Assembly (NCBI RefSeq): GCF_000472425.1
Contig: NZ_AXAI01000001.1
Span: 62,001-126,000, forward strand
Source: Bradyrhizobium sp. Tv2a-2
Lineage (GTDB): Bacteria; Pseudomonadota; Alphaproteobacteria; Rhizobiales; Xanthobacteraceae
DNA length: 64,000 nucleotides
Direction: 5' to 3'
Below are positions 43,477-52,016 of the stretch, one piece after another (the first letter of the stretch is position 1; every line of letters starts with the position of its first letter). The translations under genes and the position numbers were made by a program. Below the pieces are notes generated by a model that made no database searches, had not been told where the DNA came from, and saw only the letters and a program-made list of their open reading frames with translations.

Positions 43477-45626
43477 TTCGAATCAGAAAGCGAAGATAAT
43501 CGTACGATTCCATCGACAGGAAGCCCTGCGCCGCCCAGACCGTCGCGCAGGGCTTCCCATCGCGAGCTTACGCTGATCGGATGAGCCTGCAGCACCCAGC
43601 GCACCACGGCTTCGTCCGTCGGGGCCTCGGCCCCGACCCAGAAAGAACGAATGCCGTTGAGGAAACGGTCGGCCTCTTCGCGCGCCATGGCCGCCTGCCC
43701 GAGATGGAAAAATGCCGCCGTCCGCCAGGCCGGCAGGATCTTCACCGCATTGCTTGCGCGGTCACAGGCCTCGATGGCGCCGGCATAATCGCCGCACAGG
43801 AAGCGCGTGATGCCGTGATAGCTCCACTCGAGATAGGAGGGGATCGGCGACAGGGACAGCGACAGTTCGGCACGCCGCCGCGCCTGTTCGATCGAGCCGC
43901 AGAACGCGTCATAATGGGCAGAGGACAACAGCGTCCAGGGATCGTTGTCGTTGAGGTCGCAGGCGAGCTCCATATGTGCCGCAGCCTCGGTCTCCCGCAG
44001 CGCCATCGCATAGGACCAGCCGCAGCACAGATGCGCCCTGGAATCGACCGGATCGAGTTCAACCGCCTTCTTCGCGAGTTCGAGCGTCGCCCTCGCCTTG
44101 ACCAGGTCGCGAAAATCGCCCGGATGCACGAAATGCTCGATATTGTTCATCTGCACCAGGCTTGAGTAGCCCGGCGAGAAGGTCGGATCGTCGCGGATCG
44201 CGTCGCGGAAGATGGTGACCGCGCGGTGCCAGCTTTCGGAATCGAAGCGCATCATCAGGCTCTGCCCGCGCAGCCAGCGATCGTAGACGTCGAGCGACAC
44301 GTCGGCCTCGCCCGCAAGGCGCTTCAGCCGTTCCGCCGACAGCTGCACATTGAGCGCGGTCGCGATGCGGCGGATGATGCGCTGCTGCGCCTCGAACCAG
44401 TTGGTCAGGCTCAGGCGAAAGCTTTCGCTCCAGACGAAGATGCCGGTGGAATCGTCCTTGAGCACCATCACCATGTTGATCTCGTCGCCTGCCTGGTAGG
44501 CGGTGGTTTCGATGCAGTATTGCGGCGCGGAGTCGAGCTTGGGCAGCACCATGGCCGCAGGCGGACGGTCGACCACGCTCCATTCGCGGAAGCGCACCAG
44601 CGATGCCGCCAGATGCAGGCTGAATCCCTGCACGAGATGGGCGCGGCCGGCATCGATGCCATGCATCGCGAAGGGCTGCAGCACCAGGCGCGGCTTGGCC
44701 GTGGCGCCCGCGGGCGCAGCGGCAAAGGTTGCCGGTTGCAGCTCTATTTCGAAGGACCGGCTCACATCGCGTCCGGCGCTCACGAGTGCCGTGCGGCGTT
44801 CGGACAGTGGCCTGTCGAAGACGCCGAGCTTGATGCACGCGACGAGCTCCTCGGTCGCTTTCGACGGCTCCATGCCGTAGTCCTGGTCCAACAGGTCCCA
44901 CAGCGCCTTGTAGATGCGCAAGGCACCGGCAATGTCGCCCTCTTCGGCATGCGCCTGCATCAGATAGCAACAGGCCTGCTCATGCGTCGGATCGAGATTG
45001 ACGATGGCGGATGCAATCTTCTTGCGCATCTCCGGCGCGACGCCTGGTGTGCCGAGGCCGGCATCGAGGCCGCGCATCAGCCGCTCATGAATTGTCTGGC
45101 GCTTGGCCAGCACCCAGACCCGGAACGACGGATCGAGGTCGTCCATGCCTTCAAGGATCCGCTCGTCGAGCCTCGGCGTGTCGAGCAGCAAAGTGTGGAC
45201 GCGCGCGCGCTCGGCAAGCTGCAGCACGCTGTCGACATCGACAGCGACCTGGTCGAGATCGAAGCCGACCGAGAGCCGCCCCGCGGCAAGGCCGTCGAAG
45301 CCTGCCTCGCCGAGCACGGTGCGCAATTCGCGAATGACCTGGCGCAGCGAGGCGCGCGCCTTCTCCTCGTCCGAGCGACTCCACAGCAGGCCGACCAGCC
45401 GCTCGCGGCTCTCCTGCTTGGTCTCGGACAGCGCGAGATAGCCGAGAACAGCAGCGGCCTTGCGCGTGCGTAGCTCCACCGGCCGCCCCCGGAAGCGGAT
45501 CGAGAGGCGCCCCACCAGCGACAGCGCAAGGCGCGGCGCGCTGTCGGGCGCGCCTTCCATCGGCTTTGCCGCGGAGGCGCCCGCCGTACCTTCTACCAAA
45601 ACGATCTCGCCACGGCGTGCATGCAT
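43452..45626 (-). CDS. BTAD-containing SARP-like regulator with TPR region
   Basis: 724-residue transcription factor. After about 30 residues comes a winged helix (LSLVGRLSIRFRGRPVELRT; LLWSRSDEEKARASLRQVIR). A bacterial transcriptional activation (BTAD) domain follows at about 120-270, with the typical ALRIYKALWDLLDQDYGMEPS. A TolB-like middle part (about 300-430) and TPR-type helices fill the rest. It starts 8 bp after ycaO and is co-transcribed with it. SARP/BTAD proteins commonly activate biosynthetic clusters, which fits the linkage to a YcaO enzyme. Its 3' end meets the peroxidase-linked gene tail to tail with a 25-bp overlap. Confidence 0.85.
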   Translation of the reverse strand: MHARRGEIVLVEGTAGASAAKPMEGAPDSAPRLALSLVGRLSIRFRGRPVELRTRKAAAVLGYLALSETKQESRERLVGLLWSRSDEEKARASLRQVIRELRTVLGEAGFDGLAAGRLSVGFDLDQVAVDVDSVLQLAERARVHTLLLDTPRLDERILEGMDDLDPSFRVWVLAKRQTIHERLMRGLDAGLGTPGVAPEMRKKIASAIVNLDPTHEQACCYLMQAHAEEGDIAGALRIYKALWDLLDQDYGMEPSKATEELVACIKLGVFDRPLSERRTALVSAGRDVSRSFEIELQPATFAAAPAGATAKPRLVLQPFAMHGIDAGRAHLVQGFSLHLAASLVRFREWSVVDRPPAAMVLPKLDSAPQYCIETTAYQAGDEINMVMVLKDDSTGIFVWSESFRLSLTNWFEAQQRIIRRIATALNVQLSAERLKRLAGEADVSLDVYDRWLRGQSLMMRFDSESWHRAVTIFRDAIRDDPTFSPGYSSLVQMNNIEHFVHPGDFRDLVKARATLELAKKAVELDPVDSRAHLCCGWSYAMALRETEAAAHMELACDLNDNDPWTLLSSAHYDAFCGSIEQARRRAELSLSLSPIPSYLEWSYHGITRFLCGDYAGAIEACDRASNAVKILPAWRTAAFFHLGQAAMAREEADRFLNGIRSFWVGAEAPTDEAVVRWVLQAHPISVSSRWEALRDGLGGAGLPVDGIVRLSSLSDSNHAQRLIV

Positions 45627-45634
45627 CGGAACAG

Positions 45635-46960
45635 CTATAACAGAGCAACGCCGCCAGTATAGACCGCGCCACCGCCAGTCTGCGCGATGATTTCAGCAAG
45701 CCTCGGTGTCACAATTTCGGACGGCTCGATCTGCAGCGCCGGCACAATCACGCGCGCCACCGGAACGGCGAAACGTGGACGCGTCAGATCGATAAAGTAC
45801 GCTTCAATTCCGAGCGATTCCAGCCGGCGCACGATTGCCGCGCGCGCCGCAGCCGGCTCCGAAGCATCGATTGCGATATGCTCCGCCTGCTCACCGGAAG
45901 GCTGCAGCAATTGGCACCGATCTGCATCGATCCGCGTCGCGCGGTCGAGATGGAGGCGGTCCCTGGCATTCAGCCCAGCTTCGCCGCGCTCGCGGCGCTT
46001 GGCTTCGATCACTGAATAGGCGAGTTCCAGCTGGCACATCTCGAGCATCGCCGAGCGCGCGGCGGACGCAAGCGTCGGCCGGGTCGCGAGCCCGAAGGCA
46101 AAGCCATGGCCGTCCGAGCCGCAGGACACCGCAGCCACCGTGGGAACCCCGATGTCGGTCGTAATGTCGAGCAGCCAGCTGCGCCGCCGCGCAACGCCCG
46201 CCGGTCGGAGCTTTCGCAGGAGCGCGTCCCCGCCGACGGCGTTCGCGTCGATCGCACAAGGGAGCCGGCCGCCGCGCCACCACAGGCTCGCCGCATCGCG
46301 CTCGATCAGCTCAAGCAGGCCGTGCAGCAACGCGCCGTCAAGCGAGGGGCCGGCCGCCGAGCCGATGCTGAGCGGGAACGGGACGAGAAAATCCCGTTCC
46401 GCCTCCGGCCGCCGCAGGCAGAGGTCTGCCGGGAGCAGCACCTCGGCTCCGTCCATGAGGCGCCGCGCCGGATACCATGACAATTGCGCGTCGGGGCGGC
46501 CGGCAAGCCGCGCCACGACGTCAGGCGAAAGGAGAGCCCGTCCGGCGGTCGCGCCCGAGGGCAGCAACCGGTCGTCGCCACTCTGCAACTGCGAGAGATA
46601 TTCGATCCCCTCGCCTGCGCAGCGCTGAAACGCCTCCTGCATGGAAAGGCCGACGCCGGAGACGCCGAGCATTGCGCTGCCGCGATGGATCGGGTCGATG
46701 GACGCCGGATCGACCTCGGCACCGAAGCAGAACAGGCCGGGTGCCTCGGGTGCGCCGAGCTCGAAAAAGCGGGCGAATTGGCCAACCGCCTCCAGGAGCC
46801 GGGCGCGATGCAGCGCCTCGTCGTCAGGACCCGCCGCATAGCCGAGCTCCTGCAACAGGGCTTCTGCCTCTCGAACCCCGGCATCTTCTGGTTGTAGACC
46901 GCGCAGCAGCGCAGCCGCGGTCGCAAATAGCCTAGCCATCAAATTCAATCTTGCATTCAC
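45635..46960 (-). CDS. YcaO-domain protein (stand-alone)
   Basis: 441 residues from a GTG; an ATG seven codons later is possible. The YcaO ATP-binding residues are intact: SMQEAFQRCAGEGIEYLSQ at 106-124 (the ExxE is Glu117/Glu120), then GLLELIERDAASLWW, and the QLELAY segment. YcaO enzymes activate peptide-backbone amides with ATP to make azolines, thioamides or amidines in RiPP natural products, or modify ribosomal proteins. There is no PxPxP C-terminus and no fused or neighbouring E1-like, TfuA or dehydrogenase gene here. It is the first gene of a two-gene operon with the BTAD regulator. The substrate is unknown. Confidence 0.85.
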   Translation of the reverse strand: MNARLNLMARLFATAAALLRGLQPEDAGVREAEALLQELGYAAGPDDEALHRARLLEAVGQFARFFELGAPEAPGLFCFGAEVDPASIDPIHRGSAMLGVSGVGLSMQEAFQRCAGEGIEYLSQLQSGDDRLLPSGATAGRALLSPDVVARLAGRPDAQLSWYPARRLMDGAEVLLPADLCLRRPEAERDFLVPFPLSIGSAAGPSLDGALLHGLLELIERDAASLWWRGGRLPCAIDANAVGGDALLRKLRPAGVARRRSWLLDITTDIGVPTVAAVSCGSDGHGFAFGLATRPTLASAARSAMLEMCQLELAYSVIEAKRRERGEAGLNARDRLHLDRATRIDADRCQLLQPSGEQAEHIAIDASEPAAARAAIVRRLESLGIEAYFIDLTRPRFAVPVARVIVPALQIEPSEIVTPRLAEIIAQTGGGAVYTGGVALL

Positions 46961-47032
46961 TCACGGTGTTCTCACGCCCGGCAGAACAGTTTTGTGGCGG
47001 GGTGAATTTCGACCGCTGAGTCGGAGGAACGT

Positions 47033-47587
47033 ATGCCTGCCAAAGCCTTCGTCATTGCCATGTCTGCGGATATTGCCCGGTCGGACTATGCGAAGCCAAG
47101 CCTGATCCGCACCCGCAGCCGGGAATGGCTCATCGCCTGCCGTTGGGGACCCGAAGGCGAGTATCTGTCGATTGCGACCACGGGAACCCTGCTCGACGGG
47201 AGCGGCCCGCGCGCGCCGGAGGCGATCCGGCCCCGTCACAGCATGGTCGCGGTGCTGGCATCGGAGTCCGAGACCGACGCGACCAGCACCTTTCTCCTGG
47301 TGCGCCAATTGCCGATGCCGATCGAGCTTGCCGGCACCTTCTTTCCCGCCGATGGCTACGCGGTGCTGCAGCAGCGCGATGACATCCGCCTGATCTGCGA
47401 GACGCGCTACTCGCACAGCTGCGGCTGGCTCGACGGCAAGGAAATCCGCAAGGATATTCCGGATCCCGCGCCGTCCTCGGCGGAAGCGATGGCCTGGCAC
47501 ATCGAAGGCCGGCGGCACGGCTGGATCGGCGAGTTTTTTCCGACCAGCGGGCCGGTCAAACGGGTCGCGCTGCGGGCCACCGCATGA
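47033..47587 (+). CDS. Unknown protein divergent from ycaO
   Basis: 184-residue protein starting after a good ribosome site (TCGGAGGAACGT). No signal peptide or membrane segment is visible. The sequence looks globular, mostly beta-rich (SREWLIACRWGPEGEYLSIA; TFLLVRQLPMPIELAGTFF) with four cysteines, none in a recognisable metal motif. It shares a 72-bp divergent control region with ycaO, which suggests joint regulation. I do not recognise the family. Confidence 0.75.
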   Translation: MPAKAFVIAMSADIARSDYAKPSLIRTRSREWLIACRWGPEGEYLSIATTGTLLDGSGPRAPEAIRPRHSMVAVLASESETDATSTFLLVRQLPMPIELAGTFFPADGYAVLQQRDDIRLICETRYSHSCGWLDGKEIRKDIPDPAPSSAEAMAWHIEGRRHGWIGEFFPTSGPVKRVALRATA

Positions 47588-47605
47588 TGTGCGACCTGCG
47601 CTGGC

Positions 47606-48040
47606 TCAGTTCCGGGCCAGCGACGTTCGCCGGCGCTCCTCACCAAGCCTCGCTCCCCGCCGCGACGCCGAGCGACTGGCAATCCCCTCAATCAGGTTGA
47701 CGATGGCGCGCCGCAGCCGCGGGTCTGTTGTCTGCACATAGGCCTTGAGGACGCGCACCGCGCCCGGCTCGACCAGCAGCTTGAATGGTGAATCGGAATC
47801 ACCCGGCCTTTGCCGCGACTGCTCGAACAATTCACCCACGGAAATGCCGAGCACAGTGGCGATCTGCGACAGGCGGCTGGCGCCGACCCGGTTGGCGCCC
47901 TTCTCGTATTTCTGCACCTGCTGGAACGTTATCCCTATCTGGTCGGCCAGATCGCTCTGGCTCAGTCCGCGACTGACGCGGATCACACGAATCTTGGCGC
48001 CCACCATGGCGTCGAGCGGATCAGGCTTCCTCCCTGGCAT
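47606..48040 (-). CDS. XRE-family helix-turn-helix regulator
   Basis: 144 residues. The Cro/C1-type helix-turn-helix spans about 15-72: RVSRGLSQSDLADQIGITFQ, then VQKYEKGANRVGASRLSQIA. The C-terminal part (LVEPGAVRVLKAYVQTTDPR) resembles rhizobial XRE regulators that act on a few local genes. The upstream stretch carries a tandem repeat and a 7-bp dyad that could be its own operator. It is convergent with the unknown gene at 47033-47587, 18 bp away. Confidence 0.92.
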   Translation of the reverse strand: MPGRKPDPLDAMVGAKIRVIRVSRGLSQSDLADQIGITFQQVQKYEKGANRVGASRLSQIATVLGISVGELFEQSRQRPGDSDSPFKLLVEPGAVRVLKAYVQTTDPRLRRAIVNLIEGIASRSASRRGARLGEERRRTSLARN

Positions 48041-48082
48041 CGCTAAAGCTCCTGAGCTCGTGTTAAGGGAACGACCTTAGCA

Positions 48083-48127
48083 CAACTCTAGGGCGTTGCA
48101 GGTCTTTAAGAGTTGCAGGTCCTAAGA
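48083..48127. repeat. Tandem 16-17 bp repeat with overlapping dyad upstream of the XRE gene
   Basis: GTTGCAGGTCTTTAAGA (48095-48111) is followed directly by GTTGCAGGTCCTAAGA (48112-48127). The dyad CAACTCT (48083-48089) ... AGAGTTG (48109-48115) overlaps it. The whole lies 42-87 bp before the XRE start and touches the end of the upstream gene, so an autoregulatory operator is plausible. Confidence 0.45.
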
Positions 48128-48448
48128 GACGACCTTGAGCGAGGCTTTCCCATTCTCCCCGGGCGCAATGCGGGACAGGACACAGCGACCGTCCCCCTCA
48201 ATGACCACCTTGGGCGGCCGGGAGTCGGAATCGGCCAGAAATTCCAGCAGGGCTGCCCGGCTCTCGTCGGACAGTGCGAAAAGCCCGCGCATGAGTTCAA
48301 AAAACTCGGGCTCCTGTGCAACATAAAGCAGTTCGCGGAGCTCGGCTCCCGTGAACTGGCCCAAAGCCGAAAACAGCCATTCGGTATCCTCAACCGGCTC
48401 GCTGCCTGGCTGGCGATTCAGATAATAAATAACTGACTCAGCACTCAT
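48122..48448 (-). CDS. Small acidic unknown protein upstream of the XRE regulator
   Basis: 108 residues from the ATG at 48448, which follows GGGG six bases earlier. It is acidic and predicted helical in the middle (WLFSALGQFTGAELRELLYV; SDESRAALLEFLADSDS), with a beta-like end (RPPKVVIEGDGRCVLSRI). No membrane segment or known motif. It lies in the same direction as the XRE gene, 81 bp upstream with the tandem repeat between them, so they may form a regulator/partner pair. I do not recognise the family. Confidence 0.65.
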   Translation of the reverse strand: MSAESVIYYLNRQPGSEPVEDTEWLFSALGQFTGAELRELLYVAQEPEFFELMRGLFALSDESRAALLEFLADSDSRPPKVVIEGDGRCVLSRIAPGENGKASLKVVS

Positions 48449-48956
48449 TTTGGCCCCATCTGACGGATGGTCCTGAACCACCCTTGGTAGGACAATAGTG
48501 CGAAGCGTATCGTGATCTCAGCGTGAGGGCGGGGCAGGGACGCAGTCACGAACAGGCGACGGCCCGAGAGCCGTGAACGGGGCACCCTATGTGCGGCGCC
48601 ACAAAGCGCGCAACGCACGCCGCGCGCACGGCCGCCCGGCATGAACATGAACTGCGCGCCGGCGCAGCCGCGCTCCGGGCCCCCAGGGGCGTGCACTCTT
48701 CTTCGTCGCGAGCGCCCTCACCCTCTGTGGCCTGGAGGGGCTGGTGTCGAAGCACCGGGAACACTGCCACCAGCCGCGAATCTGCGATTCGGGCTAGGGT
48801 GACGAACCGCCAGCACCCGGCATTTGCCCTCGTGGCCGACCAGTTCTGAGCTGGAGCTTCCCGGCCCGGCGCGATCCTGTATAGAGGGTGGGACGGGGTA
48901 AGACCGGGTAGGAGTACCACGCAGACCAGGGAGATCGGGTAAGCCCCTGATTTTAT
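48449..48956. other. Gene-poor region 3' of tRNA-Pro
   Basis: About 500 bp without a coding frame I can support; open frames on both strands (for example 48589-48849) have no ribosome site or homology. The sequence next to the tRNA 3' end (48870-48950) is purine-rich and repetitive-looking (variants of GGTAGGA, GGGTAAG). tRNA 3' ends often serve as integration sites, but I see no integrase or matching direct repeat. Confidence 0.5.
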
Positions 48957-49033
48957 TGGTCGGAGTGGTAGGATTCGAACCTACGACCCCTGCGTCCCGA
49001 ACGCAGTGCTCTACCGGGCTGAGCCACACTCCG
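48957..49033 (-). tRNA. tRNA-Pro (anticodon CGG)
   Basis: 77-nt cloverleaf on the minus strand. The acceptor stem CGGAGTG pairs with CACTCCG, and the 3' end ACCA is encoded. The D-arm has GCTCAGCCCGGTAGAGC. The anticodon stem CTGCG/CGCAG encloses TTCGGGA with anticodon CGG. The T-arm has GGTTCGAATCC. It reads proline CCG codons, abundant in this GC-rich genome. Confidence 0.97.
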
Positions 49034-49104
49034 ACTTTAGTCCGCGGCTTATAGCGTCGGGTTTCGCCCACCGCAAGCAGCTGAATTCGAGGATTTTTCT
49101 GAGG

Positions 49105-50097
49105 ATGACAACCGCCCTGACCACCAAAATGCTGCCGGCGGACGCGGCTGCCGTGACGGAAGCCGCGCGGCGCCTCGCCGAGGGCGGCCTGGTCGCGTTC
49201 CCGACCGAGACCGTCTATGGGCTCGGGGCGGACGCCACCAATGCGGCGGCGATTGCCCGCCTCTACGAGGCCAAGGGCCGGCCCCTGTTCAATCCGCTGA
49301 TCTCCCATGTCGAGGGGCTCTCCAGCGCCCACCGGATCGCCCGCTTCGACGCCACCGCGATCACGCTGGCACAGGCCTTCTGGCCGGGACCGCTGACCCT
49401 GGTGCTGCCCAGGCGCGAGGGCTGCGAGGTGGCCGATCTTGCGACCGCCGGCCTTGAGACCATCGCCGTCCGCGTTCCCGCCCACCCGGTCGCGCATGCA
49501 ATCCTGAAAAAGCTTGGCCGGCCGGTCGTGGCCCCCTCCGCCAACCTATCCGGCCACGTCTCCCCGACCAATGCGGCCCATGTGCAAGCCGACCTCGCAG
49601 GGCGGATCGACCTGATCGTCGACGGGGGGCCGGTCGCGGTCGGCCTCGAATCCACTATCGTGGGCTGTTTCGAGCGGCCGATGCTGTTGCGTCCGGGCGG
49701 ACTGCCGCGCGAGGAGATCGAGCGCGTGCTCGGCCGGCCTCTGGCGCGTCCCGCGCCAGAGGCCGAAAGCAATGACAGCCAGCCCCTCGCGCCGGGCATG
49801 CTGACCTCGCATTACGCCCCGCGCGCCCGCGTGCGGCTCAATGCGCAGAGCATCGCACGCGGCGAGGCGCTGCTCGCCTTCGGCTCCGCACCCGTGCCGG
49901 AACAGGACAAGGCGGCCGCCGTGCTGAATTTGTCGGAGCGCGGCGATCCGGCCGAAGCCGCCACCCATCTTTTTGGTTATCTTCGCAGCCTCGATGCGAC
50001 AGGCGCACGCACCATCGCGGTGATGCCCATTCCATCCGACGGATTGGGCGAGGCCATCAACGACCGGCTGCGCCGCGCGGCCGCAGGGCGGGAATGA
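49105..50097 (+). CDS. tsaC: L-threonylcarbamoyladenylate synthase (Sua5/TsaC)
   Basis: Makes threonylcarbamoyl-AMP for t6A37 modification of tRNAs reading ANN codons. 330 residues: a YrdC domain (GGLVAFPTETVYGLGADATN; KGRPLFNPLISHV; VAPSANLSGHVSPTNAAHV) plus the C-terminal Sua5 domain, so it is the long Sua5 form. The linker has the LAPGMLTSHYAPRARV segment. The ATG follows GAGG closely and lies 72 bp from the divergent tRNA gene. Confidence 0.95.
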   Translation: MTTALTTKMLPADAAAVTEAARRLAEGGLVAFPTETVYGLGADATNAAAIARLYEAKGRPLFNPLISHVEGLSSAHRIARFDATAITLAQAFWPGPLTLVLPRREGCEVADLATAGLETIAVRVPAHPVAHAILKKLGRPVVAPSANLSGHVSPTNAAHVQADLAGRIDLIVDGGPVAVGLESTIVGCFERPMLLRPGGLPREEIERVLGRPLARPAPEAESNDSQPLAPGMLTSHYAPRARVRLNAQSIARGEALLAFGSAPVPEQDKAAAVLNLSERGDPAEAATHLFGYLRSLDATGARTIAVMPIPSDGLGEAINDRLRRAAAGRE

Positions 50098-50116
50098 GGA
50101 ACAAGAAAGACCAACA

Positions 50117-51544
50117 ATGAATATCGTCCAGCCATCCGTGCCGCCGCTTTCGCCCGAGCTGATCGCCAAGTTCAGGACCATCGTCGGCGACAAATATGCG
50201 GTGACCGACCAGTCCGACATCGCGTCCTACGTCACCGAGGAGCGCAATCTGTTCCACGGCCACACCCAGCTCGTGCTGCGCCCGGGCTCGACCGCGGAGG
50301 TCTCCGAGATCTGCAAGCTCGCGACCGCGCACAAGATCGCGCTGGTGCCGCAGGGCGGCAACACCGGGCTGGTCGGCGGCCAGACCCCGCATCATGGCGA
50401 GGTGGTGATCTCGCTGAAGCGCTTGGACCGGATTCGCGAGGTCGACCCCGCCTCCAACACCATGACCTGCGAGGCCGGCGTGGTGCTGCAGATCGCGCAG
50501 CAGCGTGCCGCCGAGGTCGATCGGCTGTTTCCGCTTTCGCTCGGCGCCGAAGGCAGCTGCACCATCGGCGGCAACCTCTCCACCAATGCCGGCGGCACCA
50601 CCGCCCTCGCCTATGGCGTCGCGCGCGAGATGGCACTCGGCCTCGAAGTCGTGCTCGCCGACGGCCGCATCCTGAGCCTGTTGTCCAAGCTGAAAAAGGA
50701 CAACACCGGCTACGACCTGAAGAACCTCTTCATCGGCGCCGAAGGCACGCTCGGCATCATCACCGCGGCGACCTTGAGGCTGTTTCCCAAGCCACGCGCG
50801 ATCGAGACCGCCTATGTCGGCCTGAAGTCGCCTGCACAGGCGCTGAAACTATTGTCGCTGTCGCAGAGCGAGGCGGCGGGCACGCTGACGAGTTTTGAGC
50901 TGCTCTCCGAAATCGCGGTCGATTTCTCCATCCGCCATGGTATCGACGTGCGCGATCCGCTCTCTGAGAAGCATCCCTGGTATGTGCTGATGGAATTGTC
51001 CTCGCCGCGCGACGATGCGCGCACGACGCTGGAGGCGATCCTGGCCGAGGCGCTGGAGGACGAAATCATCGACGACGCCGTGATCGCGGCCAATCTGAGC
51101 CAGCGGCTCGGCTTCTGGAAGCTGCGCGACGAGATGTCGGCAGCGCAGAAGCCGGAGGGCGGCTCGATCAAGCACGACATCTCCGTGCCGGTCGCCGCCG
51201 TGCCTGCCTTCATCGCAGAGGCCGACGCGGCGGTCGTGAAACTCATTCCCGGCGCGCGCCCGGTGCCGTTCGGTCATCTTGGCGACGGCAATATCCACTA
51301 CAATGTCAGCCAGCCGGTCGGCGCCAGGTCGGCCGACTTCCTGGCGCGCTGGCATGACGTCAATGCCGTCGTCTTCGACATCGTGCTGAAGATGGGCGGC
51401 TCGATCTCCGCCGAGCACGGCATCGGCGTGCTCAAACGCGACGAACTGCCCGACGTCAAGGACAAGGTCGCGATCGAGCTGATGCGCGCGGTCAAGGCCA
51501 TGCTCGATCCGCTCGGAATCATGAATCCCGGAAAAGTCCTATGA
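50117..51544 (+). CDS. FAD-linked oxidase (D-2-hydroxyacid dehydrogenase, GlcD/D2HGDH type)
   Basis: 475-residue flavoprotein. The N-terminal FAD (PCMH) domain has LVPQGGNTGLVGGQTPH at about 75-91 and LGAEGSCTIGGNLSTNAGG at about 142-160. The C-terminal domain has FGHLGDGNIHYNVSQP and the catalytic-region ISAEHGIGVLKR. This matches D-2-hydroxyglutarate and D-lactate/glycolate dehydrogenases; substrate choice within the group is uncertain. The stop overlaps the GNAT gene (ATGA). Confidence 0.93.
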   Translation: MNIVQPSVPPLSPELIAKFRTIVGDKYAVTDQSDIASYVTEERNLFHGHTQLVLRPGSTAEVSEICKLATAHKIALVPQGGNTGLVGGQTPHHGEVVISLKRLDRIREVDPASNTMTCEAGVVLQIAQQRAAEVDRLFPLSLGAEGSCTIGGNLSTNAGGTTALAYGVAREMALGLEVVLADGRILSLLSKLKKDNTGYDLKNLFIGAEGTLGIITAATLRLFPKPRAIETAYVGLKSPAQALKLLSLSQSEAAGTLTSFELLSEIAVDFSIRHGIDVRDPLSEKHPWYVLMELSSPRDDARTTLEAILAEALEDEIIDDAVIAANLSQRLGFWKLRDEMSAAQKPEGGSIKHDISVPVAAVPAFIAEADAAVVKLIPGARPVPFGHLGDGNIHYNVSQPVGARSADFLARWHDVNAVVFDIVLKMGGSISAEHGIGVLKRDELPDVKDKVAIELMRAVKAMLDPLGIMNPGKVL

Positions 51545-51996
51545 ACGCGCCGCTCGCTACCCCGCTCACCATCTCGACGATCGAGGATGCCGACATTCCC
51601 GCAGTCATCGCGCTGTGGCAGCGCTGCGGCTCGGCGCGGCCCTGGAATGATCCTGCCGCCGACATTGCGCGCGCCCGCAAGGGCGACAACTCGACGGTGC
51701 TGCTCGGCCGCGACGCCAAGGGTGCGCTCGTCGCTTCCGTCATGGCCGGCCATGACGGCCATCGCGGCTGGGTCTATTACGTCACCGTCGATCCCGATCA
51801 TCGTTTCAAGAATTACGGCCGCGCCATCATGGCGGCGGCCGAAGACTGGCTGCGGGCGCGCGGCATGGAGAAGATGCAACTGATGGTCCGCGCCGATAAT
51901 GCGCAGGTCCACGCCTTCTACCAGTCGCTCGGCTACTTCCCGCAGGAGCGCGTGACCTTCGCCAAATGGCTCGACGGCCGCGACCCGACGCCGTAA
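51541..51996 (+). CDS. GNAT-family acetyltransferase (YpeA-like)
   Basis: 151 residues. The acetyl-CoA-binding stretch YYVTVDPDHRFKNYGRAIM contains the R-x-x-x-G-R-A variant of motif A, and MQLMVRADNAQVHAFYQSLG carries motif B. The length and SLGYFPQERVTF end match YpeA-type enzymes. It overlaps the upstream oxidase by four bases and precedes the Nudix gene by 20 bp, so the three form one operon. Substrate unknown. Confidence 0.93.
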   Translation: MNAPLATPLTISTIEDADIPAVIALWQRCGSARPWNDPAADIARARKGDNSTVLLGRDAKGALVASVMAGHDGHRGWVYYVTVDPDHRFKNYGRAIMAAAEDWLRARGMEKMQLMVRADNAQVHAFYQSLGYFPQERVTFAKWLDGRDPTP

Positions 51997-52016
51997 CCAT
52001 AGCCGGAAAGCGCAGC

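Noticed and set aside
48589..48849. 86-residue frame in the gap beside tRNA-Pro
   Set aside because: No ribosome site, Arg/Ala/Ser-rich random-looking sequence, overlapping frames on the other strand are equally open.
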